NCBI GenBank assembly: GCA_030248225.1
Contig: JASANE010020335.1
Span: forward strand, 1 to 64,000
Direction of reading: 5' to 3'
DNA from: Trileptium ribeirensis
Taxonomy: Eukaryota; Nematoda; Enoplea; Enoplida; Thoracostomopsidae
Length of the DNA: 64,000 bases
Each line of letters begins with the position of its first letter. The first letter of the stretch is position 1. The translations under genes and the position numbers were made by a program. The notes beneath the pieces were generated by a model. That model searched no databases. It was not told the origin of the DNA and saw only the letters and a program-made list of their open reading frames with translations. Positions 27,155-38,496 of the stretch are shown here, piece after piece.

Positions 27155-27625
27155 GAAGCCTTCCGGACGGCTAGACCAGTACGTTTATCTGAGTACCTTA
27201 ATCTCTGCCTTAGATTTCACTAATAGTTCCTTAAGTTTTCGTTTTGTGAGGTTCGTACATAGCCTTCCGGACGGATACACCCGTAGTTTATTTAAATACC
27301 TTATCCTCGGCCTCAGAATTACACTAGTAATTTCCTTGGAGCCAACAGTATCCGGACGGCTCACTGAAGGATCCTGATAACTATTAAGTTCCCTTGTGGG
27401 ATTGTAAGAAGCCTTCCGAACGGCTAGACCCGTACGTTTATTTGAATACCTTATCCTCTGCCTTAGATTTACACTAGTAATTTTCTTAGAGCCAACAGTA
27501 TCCGGACGGCTTACTGAAGTATCCTGATAACTATTAAGTTCCCTTGTGGGTTTGTACAAAGCCTTCCGAAAGGCTAGACCCGTACGTTTGTCTGACTACC
27601 TTATCTTGGGATCTTAGATTTATTC
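27155..27625 (-). repeat. 150-bp tandem repeats with a 50-residue periodic ORF
   Basis: The phrase CCTTCCG(G/A)ACGGCTAGACC and its context recur with starts at about 27264, 27414 and 27564, exactly 150 bp apart, plus a shorter unit at 27161. Since 150 is divisible by three, the minus strand stays open from 27559 to 27185 and reads as 50-residue repeats containing PTRELNSYQDPSVSRPDTVG. I cannot tell whether that product exists; the periodic openness follows from repeat length. Confidence 0.85.
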
Positions 27626-28764
27626 TAATAAGCGCCGTTATTTTAACGTTCCCGCTTCAGGACGGCTAACACGGCCCGATCTATTACTATCGAGTAGTTG
27701 GCAGTAACTCTCTAGTGATCCTAGTATATGGTTATATTTTTATGGTTACGCTCGTGCTCGCTCTGTTTTTTTCAGGGAAACTCAATAAAAGTAACATAAA
27801 TTATTACGAGATTATATATAGTACCTATTTGTGCAGCTAATTTTTATCACTCAACGTTAATTTTGTTACAAGCCAGGCGCAAACGCCGCAATACTCGTGC
27901 CATAAATTCGGAACTCTTTTTACGATGATAATGTCAAGTCACTACTAATCTCCGACTATCAGAACGTATAAACACCAAGTTAAGCCAGTGAAAATCATGA
28001 AGAACCGATAAAGCCACAAACTAATCGCAGAAATCGCAAAACCATTGTTAACATTCAAACATCGATCTATCTATTAGCTAGATGATCTGGAAAAATAATA
28101 AACCCAAAGTGATTAATCAAAAATCGTGTCGAATATAAGTCGCATATGAACCCGGACGTGGCGTCACAATCTCAATATTTACCAAGATTACAAACACTGG
28201 TAGCGTTGACACTGCTATTATCGCTCGCTGAACTCCGTCGAAGTTCACCATACTCACATTAAACGAAAACAGAACTGAAATTGAAGGCAACAAGCAAAGC
28301 TAACACATGTTAGCTAAATTTAGTAATTAGTGCTAATTATGCAAATTAGCACTATTGAAAACAAGGAAAGAAAAGAAAACCAGGGGAGGAAGGGTTATAA
28401 TAAAGGAATTGTGACCAACCTGGGATTTTTAGTAAATTTTGGGGTTTTAAGCGGATTTGGATCGGAAACCCCATAATAGCCTGGTAGACCCCTTGTTATT
28501 TTATTTTATTTTCAATGGGGTAGGGGTGGACGGTATATTTTATTATGACGGTTATTGGAATATAAAATGGGACGGGATTCGTTTCAGAAAAGCACCGCTA
28601 TGATTTCACTCAAATTTGATTTCGTATCCGTCGAATTTAGTTGAGCAAGCCTTACTTTTTTATATTTTTCTCAAGCTAGGGGTTCAGCGCACTATTATTC
28701 TAGATAAGTATTTGCTACTTGACGTTAGGTTAGGTATTAAGTAATTCCTCTTGTGAGGTTTGTA

Positions 28765-29125
28765 CCAAGCCTTCCAGACGGCTAGACCCGTAAGTTTATG
28801 TAAATATCTTAACCTTTCCTAGATTTACGCTGGTAATTTCCTTAGGTTTTCCTCTTGTGAGGTTTGTACGAAGCCTTCCGGATGGCCAGACCCGTACGTT
28901 TATTTGAATACCTTATCGTCTGCCTTACATTTAAATTAGTAATTTCCTTAGATCCAACAGTATCCGGACGGCTTACTGAAGGATCCTAATAACTATTACG
29001 TTCTCTTGTGGGTTTGTACGAAGCCTTCCGGACGGCTAGACCCGTACGTTTATTTAGTTACCTTATCCTTGCTAATACGCTTATACTTGCAGTTATGTTG
29101 ACGTTCCAGCTTCCGGACGGCTAGC
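28765..29125 (-). repeat. Second block of the 150-bp tandem repeats
   Basis: Units with the same phrase at about 28770, 28873 and 29024 (spacing about 102 and 151 bp), followed by a 'gcttccggacggctag' tail seen also near 27655. Diverged from the 27-kb block. No long ORF survives. Confidence 0.8.
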
Positions 29126-32068
29126 AAGGCCCGATCTATGACTGGTAAGTGGTATTTTAGGGATACGCTCGTACACGCTCACGTTTTATCAGGCAAAATT
29201 ACTAGGAATAATATAAATTATTATAGCAATAGTTAGTATACCTAATTCCAAGTATCAGATAACTTAGTCAGAATAATAGTGCGCTCAACCTTGAGTTTGA
29301 GGAAAATATTCAGTGCAAGGTTTACTCAACGAAAGCAAAACTCAACAAGACTGAGCCAAAATCAACTTGCAGCGGGTTTTCAATCACTGAGCGCTAAAAC
29401 ATTTGGAGTTGCGAAGCAGAGTTAGCAAAATTACTAATATACAAGGTGGTTAAATATTCAACAACTTTAAAGCAAGTGGCTTAACTATGGCGTTACGGAA
29501 ATCCAAGTCTCATATCAAGAACTATTGCGTATTATACTAACTTTGAATAAAACTTCTAACGTTGGCTCTTTTGAGTCTTATCGAAACCGAATAGCGAGCA
29601 ATTAGAGTAGTCACGCTGCAGCGCCAAAAGGAACAAAAGTACGCTGACTAAATAACGCACGCCAAGGAAGGAACTATCAATAATCCCCACCGGCATACTA
29701 CTGGTCACGCGTACGGACCACACATCTTCAAGTGACGAATTCCGTCCCGTTTTAATAATCCGATAGCCGTCGTAATAAATCATAGTCCAACTCCGCCCCC
29801 ATTAACAAGCGAAAATATAACATGTAGGTTTGGCATTACTCAACGTTAGTCCTCTTCGGAAACGCAAGACAGCCGCAATTCGAATCAGAAATCATAAATC
29901 TTTAAAAATGCGGTTAGCTATGATGCGTCATGCGTTCAAGCTAGTAAATCCAGAACAATCCTGATACTAACTCGTTACACACCACAATTATAAAAAATCG
30001 TTTCCCAAAGTCTTGATTGTTATTTGATGTTGTTTTGTTGGGGGTAGGGGTTGGTAGGAGATTTTTTCTTATGTCGACTATCGGAATTAAAAAGGGGACG
30101 GGATTCGTTACCGAAGGATTGTGTGGTTCGAGGTGTGGCCAGTAGTATTCCGGTGGGACGCTTGATATGGCACACGTCTTTGCTGCGTGAGCGGTACTAG
30201 TGCCCTATATTTCGCGATGCGGCGTGATCTTGCTCGGCTCTACGTGCTCGAGTTCCAGATATTGTGGCAACAAACACGGATATAGAATGTTTAATCACCG
30301 TAGCTCTCTTGAGGCAGTATACTTCGATAATCGTACTCTTCTCAGTGCTCGTTTCGAAAAGCCTCGGCACTATTCTTAATCCCGTATTTTAGCTCACACA
30401 GGCTTCGCACTAGTTTTTCAATAACGACCGATTGAGCTCTCGTAAACAAAACGGCGGTACCTTCTTTCGCACCAGATTAATTTCAGCTCAAGCTAGTACT
30501 TCACCGGTTTCCTTGCACAGTCTGACTCCAATTATTGCACAGTCGGACAATCAATTTGCACAGTCTGACATTCACTTTCACGATGCACTTCGGCCACTGA
30601 TCTCGGTGTTCTCGACAATCCCTATCTAGTACTTTAGTTTTTAGGTAAAGTTGTAGCTACCGACTACTTGACCTAGTCCTTATCCCTAAGTTATCAAAGT
30701 TATTGTTTAAAGTTTACACTTGAGCGATGGTGATTAGGGTTTATTTTATATATTACTTTACTAAGATTATGGTTTTAACACAACACACTACCGGGCGGCT
30801 AGTGCACCATGCGATTATATAGGTATATCAACCTAAGCCTTAGATTTACGCTAGTAGTGCCAATTATGTTAAACAGGCCGAGACCGGACGGCTGCCAGAC
30901 CACGTTATTAAGCTGTACAGTAGCGGTGGACTACTATGCAATTGAAGTTTGCTCAGTGTATGCCCCCGGATGGATGACGATACTGGTATTTAAGTAAGAT
31001 GCTCAAGTTTTTGGTCGTCCGAACCAGTCCCCTTACTCGTCCGGTCTACTCAAGAATAATGCTCCGACGCCGACGACACCCGACGGCTGCCAGACGACAA
31101 GGTTACACTTCTAATATTTTCCAGTCCCACCTGCACTCTCGCCATGGTTACCACTCACTCGACACAAAGGGGCCGAAATTTTCAAAGTATTATATACTAA
31201 ACCTAGTACGTTGCTATTAACCTATGCCCCTATTAGACTTATGGCCACTTCTACCGACTTTATGAGGAAAAACAATATTACTAATGTAGTGCAAAAATAG
31301 GGTTACTTATTTGTGTCGCCGATTACTGTTCTTCCCTCAAGCTAGGCCTTTCTTCTATCTAATCCATAAAATCAAATCACATGCCACGCATTCTTTGCGC
31401 TTCCAAAAAGATAAGCTGTTTCCGTGAGATCCAAAAGGAAACCCGAGTATAGGCGTTTCCTGACATTAGGATCACTTGTCCACTGGGCTAAGGGCCGAGT
31501 ATATGCACCTTTCCAGTAGCACATCTATAACAGTATAACCGGTTCCCCCCCAATCCAAAGAGTGCCAACAATTTTGTGAAAAAAAGAACAAAAATTGGGA
31601 TTTTAGCCCCGGGATCCCCTTGGTAGCCTAGTAAACCCCGACATTGATAACTATATAAAAAAAGTTAAAATCTCTTATAGATTAGCTATGTAAGCCGTAA
31701 AGAACAAATTAAATCGTAAAACAAAAATAATGTGAGTCGAATAAGTAACCACTAAGGCATGCTGAGAGCCCGAACTATTTAGCTGAATAAGTCAAAAGTA
31801 TAAGTAAGGATTAAGCGAGCACACCCTAACTCGATAGAGCGACGGCTAAGACTGAAAGAAAAGAGAGAAGAAAAGCTAACATGAGTTAGCTAGAACGAAA
31901 ACATGTGCTAGTTACGCAATCCAGCACGAAAACAAGGAAGAAAAGCACGAAAACAAGGAAACCAAAACCCACGGGAGAAAAGGTAGGGAGGGATATAATA
32001 GAGAAATTGGTGACCAACCCGTGGTTTTTAGATAATTTAGGGGCGGGTTTGGACCGGAAGCCCCCTGG

Positions 32069-32946
32069 TAGAGTTGCAAAAGTTAAAAATTAATACCCGG
32101 ACCCGGACCCGGAATTTTTGGAAAGAAATACCCGGACCCGGAATTTTTGGAAAGAAATACCCGGACCCGGAATTTTTGGAAGGAAATACCCGGACCCGGA
32201 ATTTTTGGAAAGAAATACCCGGACCCGGACCCGGAATTTGTTGGAGGCAAATACCCGGACCCGGAATTTTGAAACAAAAATACCCGGAATACCCAGAAGT
32301 TGACGAGAGAATAAAAATTGTAAGGGGGTAAAATAGCCAGGGCCATAATGTCGAAACAATGGAGAAGATGCGCACCTACTAGAGGCGAGAATACTGAAAT
32401 TCCTAGGCTCGCTTCTAAAATAGAAATATACTCGCTTGTTTACATATCTTTGCAAGGCGTTAACAACGTACGAACTGTCACAAGGTTTTTCAGTCTCGGT
32501 TTCTAAACCATGCGTTGTTACTCTCGTGCTATACGTCGTATATATAGTACTTAGGTACAAAACATTCGGAGTCGATTGCCAGCCCTAACCACCTTATTTT
32601 TGACCTTAGCTTTTTGCACAAAAGAACGCAATTATTGCTACACGCTAACGAACGCGATCAGGTATAAACGCAATATCAAGAAACGAATGCTGTTTCATTT
32701 CAACGCTTTACATGATCCAACGCCCTTGCTCAATGCGTATATATGGCAACAGCAACACTGTTGAACTTTGGTCCGGGTATTTTTACAATTCCCGGACCCG
32801 GACCCGGAATTTTCTTTGGAAGAATACCCGGACCCGGAATTTGTTGGAGGTAAATACCCGGACCCGGAATTTGTTGGAGGTAAATACCCGGACCCGGATT
32901 TTTCTTCGAAAAATACCCGGAATACCCGGACCCGGCTGCAACTCTA
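32069..32946 (+). mobile_element. 878-bp hAT-like element with CCCGGACCCGG minisatellites at both ends
   Basis: It is bounded by the 10-bp inverted repeat TAGAGTTGCA / TGCAACTCTA and flanked on both sides by the perfect octamer CCCCCTGG (32061-32068 and 32947-32954), an 8-bp target-site duplication as in hAT transposons. The host repeat resumes after the element as TAGCCTGGTAAACCCC. The uninterrupted version of that site is seen at about 31617-31640 and 28475-28495. Inside each end is an array of 29-bp units built on CCCGGACCCGGAATTTTTGG, about six on the left (32094-32290) and about four on the right (32780-32935). No transposase is encoded; the Pro-Gly and Arg-rich ORFs across the arrays are artefacts. 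Confidence 0.88.
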
Positions 32947-33046
32947 CCCCCTGGTAGCCTGGTAAACCCCTAACAACATTGTTGTTTTGTTACGTTGTTT
33001 TCAGGGGTGGGGTTGGATGGGGATTTTTCCTTATGACGGCTATCGG

Positions 33047-33064
33047 TTATAAAAGGGGACGGAA
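33047..33064 (+). promoter_or_regulatory. TATA-box-like site inside a repeat copy
   Basis: TATAAAAGGGGACGG within the repeated 'gacggctatcgg...attcgtc' segment. Sister copies read ATATAAAATGGGACGG near 28560 and AATTAAAAAGGGGACGG near 30088. Conservation of the site in position suggests a promoter belonging to the repeat, but this is by inspection only. Confidence 0.4.
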
Positions 33065-33199
33065 TTCGTCATCGAAGGATTGTGCGGTTCGAAGTGTGGT
33101 CAGTAGAATGTCGGTCGGACCCAGTAGACCACCGATAAACATAAAAATTTGCTTTCAAAACATAATAGTAACCTACTAGCTATAACATCTCAAGCCATA

Positions 33200-34124
33200 G
33201 TAAAACTGGAAAATAATATGATGTAAACTATAAAGAGAAAATATTAAAATGCAAAATATATAATGGCCATTAAAAGCAATAAAATACACAATATCATAAT
33301 CGTAATTACTACACATTTCTTGATATAACTATACCGGACTACACATATCGGCATGGGCCTAAGTACGAGATGAAAAGTGGGGTTCTGAGAAAAAGTATAA
33401 ATTTACCACATGCTTATAGCGAGAGTGAAGGAGTCCGCTTGAGCCATAGTATAATGACATTTAAACTTACAGTATTTGCAAAAGGAAATAATAAATTGCA
33501 AAATTATGGCTACATAGAGTGATGGAATACATATTATAGTTATTAAAACGCCACTTATTTCTCGGCATTACTATCACATCCACTAATCACATCTTGACTT
33601 TTATACACGGAAATATAGATATCGGTAGTGGTGCAATTACGAGTTGAAAAGTGTGGTGCGGGCAACATTATCGATAGGCCTAGCGTCAGGGTGGAATTCG
33701 CTTAAGGCATAGTATAAATGTGCAACAGAAATATGACAACTGACTGACAAAACGAAATTATGAACATTTGCTCCCACGGGCCAAAAATTAAATAGGACGT
33801 CCAGACCAAAATTTCTAGTGAAAAAAGACTGAGTTGGGAAACAAAATTTCACTGAATAAAAATAGGATGCAGAGAAAATTCTGAGGCGTAAACTAGACTC
33901 GGTTCGCTCTCGTCTGGTACGTGGGACATCCGACAATTATAACGTATACCTGACAGGTTGTCTTGTTTCTAAAAGATACTCCATTGTTGTCATCGGAAAT
34001 CCAAGATTTTGTTCATTAGAAACGTAGAGCGCTGGACAGCTGCCAAAAATTGAATTTCCTGCGATTGATAGTTGCCAAAATTTTAATTTACAGCGTTGGA
34101 AAGCTGCCAAAATTTTCAACGTAA
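33200..34124. other. Unassigned segment
   Basis: 0.9 kb of AT-rich sequence. It could contain decayed upstream parts of the hAT transposase gene that ends at 34328, but I cannot read any of its other domains here. Confidence 0.4.
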
Positions 34125-34328
34125 TATCGTTACATTCCAGTAACAACAGCTACCGGTGAAAGGTCGTTTAGTGCACTTAAATATATAAAAAGCTATCTAC
34201 GGTCAACTATGGGCGAAACCAGACTAAACGGACTTGCCCATTTATATATTAATAGGGATATTACGCTAGACTATAATGATGTTGTTGATGAATTTGCAAA
34301 GTCCAATCGTCGACTCAGTTTTGTGTGA
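34125..34328 (+). pseudogene. hAT transposase C-terminal dimerisation domain
   Basis: An open stretch reading IPVTTATGERSFSALKYIKS, then YLRSTMGETRLNGLAHLYIN, ending RRLSFV and TGA. This is the hAT family C-terminal dimerisation motif (usually P-V-(S/T)-x-A-x-x-ERSFS-x-L-x-x-IK-x-x-LRS-x-M-x-x-x-RL-x-x-L). In-frame TAA occurs directly upstream and no BED finger or catalytic segment is found, so this is the 3' end of a broken gene, or a last exon preceded by lost ones. The right terminal inverted repeat of the element follows at 34438-34452. Confidence 0.92.
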
Positions 34329-34437
34329 AAAAAATTAAAAACATTACTAAAGTTGTGTTATTTGCAGAGGTGTTTTATGAGACTATTTGAGCGATTAGAA
34401 ATAAGACACTTTGTGCCGCCGCCCCCTGAAACAATTT

Positions 34438-34452
34438 CTAAATACGCCACTG
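34438..34452 (+). repeat. Right terminal inverted repeat of the hAT element
   Basis: CTAAATACGCCACTG is the inverse of CAGTGGCGTATTTAG, a terminus commonly seen in hAT transposons, 110 bases after the transposase stop. The left end was not found. A similar CAGTGGCGCAGATTCC occurs at about 51326, possibly an unrelated hAT end. Confidence 0.75.
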
Positions 34453-35223
34453 GCCGATATGCTATGTTGTCTTTTTTGGGCGATTACGGGCATATTACAT
34501 AGTGAGCCCTGACAGATTAAAAATCCACACAGTCATGGCAGACGGTCGCATATGTCCGTTGTAATAGCTATGTTGCTTAGCGGATACACTGAAAGTAACC
34601 GCCTGCTATTAGGACATAGCTAAGCCGCGGCGCATTTTAACGTAAACGAGCCATAACATAGGTAGATATCGAACACATCAATGCAATTTACCATGTTCTT
34701 CGATAAGTGTCAAAGAACGTACGAAATTACAAATAGACGCATGTGCAAAGTGTGTTCGTACATGACACGGCGCATGTTTGTACTTGCGAATCCGAAAAGC
34801 ATATTTTTGATCGCAAATTTAAACCCTTTAGTTCATGACACCGATAAATGAACAATCGCTTAAACTCTACGTGCCGAGTTCGACACATCTCTGAATCTAA
34901 AGCAAAACAACGTTTGTGCTCAGCATATTTTGTGATCTGTAGTGCATCATGACAAGCACTTTAGCCCTGATTATCGCTAAAGTGTGACGATTTATGTTTG
35001 AAATATATAATTCTTAAAAATTCCACCTCGATTAAGCCATTGGCGCAAATCGGCTGTCGTGCTCCACTATACGTTTTCGTTTTGTTATGCGGCGTTTATT
35101 TTATAAACCACTTCCAATGTTTGATACACCCTGCTGTTTTTGGCGCTGTTCATTATATAGTGTCTTGGATGCCATGGTGTTTGTGATAGCATTTCAAAAG
35201 ACAGCAAACACACGCAAAGGTAT
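34453..35223. other. Unassigned segment
   Basis: 0.8 kb between the hAT end and the left BEL LTR. Nothing recognised; the ORF 34998-35186 has no family signature. Confidence 0.5.
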
Positions 35224-35470
35224 AAAATATTTTTTCGTTGTATTATAACTGTTACAACAACAACAATCTGTCCCAGGAACTAAAAATGAACAAAAGCAAC
35301 TCTTGCTTGAAAACGAAAACAAAACTAATGACTCCCTCCGCCAATCATCCTTTCCCCATCTTTTTTCTGACAACATCTCTTCTTCTATTCCGCCGCCTTT
35401 CACAACCTCAATTTAGCTATATGTATTAATAGAACAATTTGTTATGATTTGCATTATCATCGCGATGACA
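35224..35470 (-). repeat. 3' LTR of the BEL/Pao element
   Basis: About 85-90 percent alike by eye to 41755-42006; shared landmarks include TTTTTTCGTTGTATTATA, ACAAAAGCAACTCTTG and ACGAAAACTAAACTAATGAC-like blocks. The differences between the two LTRs indicate an old insertion. No target duplication is seen. Confidence 0.9.
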
Positions 35471-37238
35471 ATGCCGACAAGAAAATGATCCAACCGTGGA
35501 ATGTTCAAATTTCCCCTGGAAAGGCCAATTCATGTCTATCACAACCCACAAATGAAGAGTTTATTCCGATACATATATCACATTTATTTAATTAGTTATT
35601 CACGCAGTTCCCCCACATCGACAAGCACAATCACCCAGTTGGCCATGAAATGGCCACGGAGACACATATTAGCCATGAAATACTCATGAAAACACATTAG
35701 CAGCTTTAACAGAGGCAGCAATGTGAACACGGAAAAATTACAATTGGAGTCACGCCGGTGGATTGTGCGATCTTTCAACATGGAGTAAGGCACCATCTTC
35801 AGTTCCGGAAAAATCGTTGACCACTCCATGAAGAGAAGCCAGAATGCTTTATGATTGACGTGAAATCGTCTGCAAACAGCTGAGAATTTATTGAATCAGG
35901 CTGTGGAATGAAGAGACCTTCCCGGCTTGACCAATTGAGATATTGCACTGGCAACCCAGTTAGCTAATCCTGAACGTAACCAGAATGTTTATCAACTCCT
36001 AGGATACTGGGATGTGGAATCGAGGAGCTAATGAGGATTTTCGTCGCAGGCGAGCTTCTAACTTCATTCATGATTTCCGCTGCTGCTTGTATTTGTCCTG
36101 AGCGGGGTTGATGCCACAGTTAATAATAATGATACGGTAGTCCAGCACTTAGATCACAAGTTGCCGAATAACGTCCACAATCGCCAAGCAAATACGGAAC
36201 CGCCGGTAATGCCCTGCACATTTCCGACATGGCTGTCAGGCAGCAACAAGAACGTTTTCTTGTAGTTCGGCTGCAATCCGATTGGACGGTCCAAACATTC
36301 AGCAACCGCGTACTTTAACCTGCGTCCAGATGTCGGCAATACACAGCTCCATTAGCGTGTTGCGTCACTCGCCGTAGATATTGAAGCCCGGGTACCAATC
36401 ATGGTTGCGGACGAAATTGGGTTGCCTGTGACAAGACGACCAAACTATTAACTCGTGTGTTGCAGAACACAATACGAACCAAAGGTTTTTTGAAGCAGGA
36501 AACAATTTGATCAGTGAAAAGAAAGCTTCCCGAAACGGACTGGCTTCTCGGTGGGGACGCAAGAGGTCCGAGAGGATATCTTATTACAATGTCGCGCGAG
36601 TGGAATACCCACTTAGGCTTGTAGCGAACATGATTATAACGAACCCATAGCTCGATCTCTTGTGGACGGGATGCTAAATGGGTATTATGTCGTAATCGGG
36701 AAGACAAGTCGATTTCACCTGATTGGCGCAGCATGAATATACCCCTTTGTCGCTTCAATCGACAGCATCGAGCGATCAGCGAAGTTCACAGGAGGATAGA
36801 ATCGATAATATGACGTAGAGGGTGATCTTTCTGGATGTAGAAGTGCATGTCTTTAACAATTAAATCGACAACAAAAATGTATAGAAATGATATATTAGCA
36901 TGACAAATTGGGAGTGACATGCACACTCAGAAGCTCTAATATTCAACATAGGAACAATCTGAATGGTTTCTGTATTCTTCGGCGTCTTTAACAGGTATTG
37001 CAGCATGTTTCTGCTGCTTAACTTTGTAACAAGCTGGCACAATGTTGTCAATTTCACTACTATAATTCTAGAAAAAAACACAGACGAAGGAGGCAGTTTA
37101 TCAGTTTATGATTAGCTTGCTGTAACGTTAATGAACGACAAATTACTTCCTTTCAATTTGTAATACACATCTTGAATCAAAAGATTTTTTCAATGAGAAT
37201 TTAACTATTCCCAGCATACGTTCATATACACACTCCAC
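35471..37238. other. BEL/Pao region between integrase and 3' LTR, unexplained
   Basis: 1.8 kb. In intact BEL elements the integrase C-terminal region and a DUF5641-type domain lie here. I cannot read those in any frame. Several minus-strand ORFs (36154-36339, 36399-36758) and the absence of the expected motifs suggest another, unrecognised insertion or advanced decay. Confidence 0.4.
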
Positions 37239-37239
37239 T

Positions 37240-37318
37240 CAGGGTGATAATTCTGTAATAAATTTCCATTGAGTGCCTTTGTTTGCTCTGTAGTCTTGGA
37301 CATCGGGGTTAACTAGTG
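37240..37318 (-). pseudogene. BEL integrase core, second part
   Basis: Minus-strand reading gives NPDVQDYRANKGTQWKFITE, the segment that contains the last catalytic region of BEL integrases (consensus ending WKFI-x-E-x-APW). It is cut from the first part by the MITE at 37336-37829, and the following GGFYER block is lost. Confidence 0.85.
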
Positions 37319-37335
37319 CCCGCCGTGTGTTATAA

Positions 37336-37829
37336 AGTGCCCGCCATGTGGAAGTTTTGTCTACGTACAGCCTGCACAAAACCGTTAACGATATAGTGTA
37401 CGGGACACCATCGCTATATGCTAAATAATTATATATGGTGTTTTTAACACTAGAAACCTTTCTGTATTGCGTCATGGTCACCGTTTAATCCTAGCTAGCT
37501 GTGATGATAGTTTTTTGGAGAGAAGCTTTGTAGTTTTTATGTTGTATTAAACAGTCTGTACACTACATGATTTGTCATTCATTTGCCATTCAAGACGTTA
37601 AACAGTATTGTTTACATGAAAGCTATTTGGCTTAAATAAATTGGAATTTCACTTTGCTATTTTTACGCCTATTTTTTAAAAAATTCAAACAAAGGGTATC
37701 CAAGACACCACAATGGTACATAATGTCCGTGACACAATTATTTGTGCTGTATAGTATTTCTTTCCAACTACCATACGCCATGGTATGGTCGTGACCACAC
37801 AGGGACAAAGCTTCCACATGGCGGGTATT
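37336..37829. mobile_element. 494-bp MITE inserted in the BEL integrase gene
   Basis: Terminal inverted repeats of 19 bp, AGTGCCCGCCATGTGGAAG on the left and its counterpart CTTCCACATGGCGGGTATT on the right (17 of 19 pair). Both sides are flanked by TTATAA (37330-37335 and 37830-37835). It splits the integrase between the FGKLWREL and DVQDYRANKG blocks. A third relative of the terminus (AGTGCCCGCCGTGTG) lies just outside on the left at about 37310, suggesting a remnant of another copy. No transposase inside. Confidence 0.85.
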
Positions 37830-37849
37830 TTATAACGTGAACGCCAAAT

Positions 37850-38166
37850 AAAAGTTCGCGCCAAAGTTTGCCAAACGTAGTATTAACGGCAACAAATTGC
37901 TTAGCGTTATCAGTGGTAATTAAGCGTGGCTTGCAGTATAAGGCGCAAAAGCGGCGCAGACATAAGAGAAACTGCTGAGCAGAAAGTTGTTCGACTACTT
38001 CAAGATGTACGGCCCTACATGATGTGCATGTACACAAACATATACAGACTTTAGTGACGGGAGACTGGCGAACCTTCTCTCTTATTAGTAGTGGTCCGAG
38101 GTAATCTATGCCGACACATGAAAATGGTTGACATTGCTCGACCCGAAAATCGGGTAGGGGCGGCAT
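37850..38166 (-). pseudogene. BEL integrase core, first part
   Basis: Reads PPLPDFRVEQCQPFSCVGID followed by YLGPL, then CTSCRAVHLEVVEQLSAQQF and LITTDNAKQFVAVNTTFGKL. The first catalytic Asp (GIDYLGPL) and the second (TTDNAKQF) are in place. The frame breaks after WREL at the MITE. Confidence 0.93.
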
Positions 38167-38190
38167 CGGCTGTTCCGCATAGCAGCCCCA

Positions 38191-38496
38191 TTATATATGC
38201 GACATTTCACACATGATCGTATGACCTTTTTCACTTGTGATCGCCCCCATAACATCCAGCATTGATATCGAACTTGCGATAATGTATGTGCACACGCCTG
38301 TGTGCCGAAGGCTTCGATGAACGTCTACAGTGACAAGCTCGGTAAACTGGTGAGTTTTTGGCGGCAGCTGTGGGTATTTCGCTTCGCCCTTTATATCAAC
38401 ATACTGCAACCGACCACCATAAAGAACAAATCCTTTAGAATCTACAAAAACTTGCAGTCTTTTGTATTTGGATGGTACGCGTCGATTCATTGTCAC
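38191..38496 (-). pseudogene. BEL integrase zinc-binding N-terminal region
   Basis: Contains FVDSKGFVLYGGRLQYVDIK and a later H-x-x-x-RH-x-G segment (VDVHRSLRHTGV), typical of the integrase_H2C2-like region in front of BEL integrase cores. It is separated from the core by a frame change around 38180. Confidence 0.85.

Larger units (their letters stand above)
25368..33200. repeat. Mosaic of one repeat family in both orientations
   Basis: About 7.8 kb built from related, diverged blocks. Recurrent parts are: a 'ggggtaggg(g)ttgg ... gacggctatcgg ... aaaaggggacgg(g)attcgt' segment at 26655-26860, 28505-28600, 30037-30260 and 33001-33125, and reversed at 25368-25510 and 29690-29805; a 'gacc(a)aacc(t/c)(g)ggatttttag...agcctggtagacccc' segment at 28410-28490, 31570-31650 and 32020-32070 continuing at 32947; a 'gcactattattct...cgttaggttaggta' segment at 27075, 28690 and, reversed, near 29235-29300; and tandem blocks built on 'ccttccggacggctagaccc'. 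No transposase, RT or other domain is visible. It may be clustered copies of a non-autonomous LTR-like or terminal-repeat element. Confidence 0.7.

Noticed and set aside
32037..32560. Gly-Pro and Arg-rich ORFs that at first sight resemble collagen or repeat proteins
   Set aside because: They are translations of the 29-bp CCCGGACCCGG array in all frames; 29 is not a multiple of three and the pattern is not Gly-X-Y.
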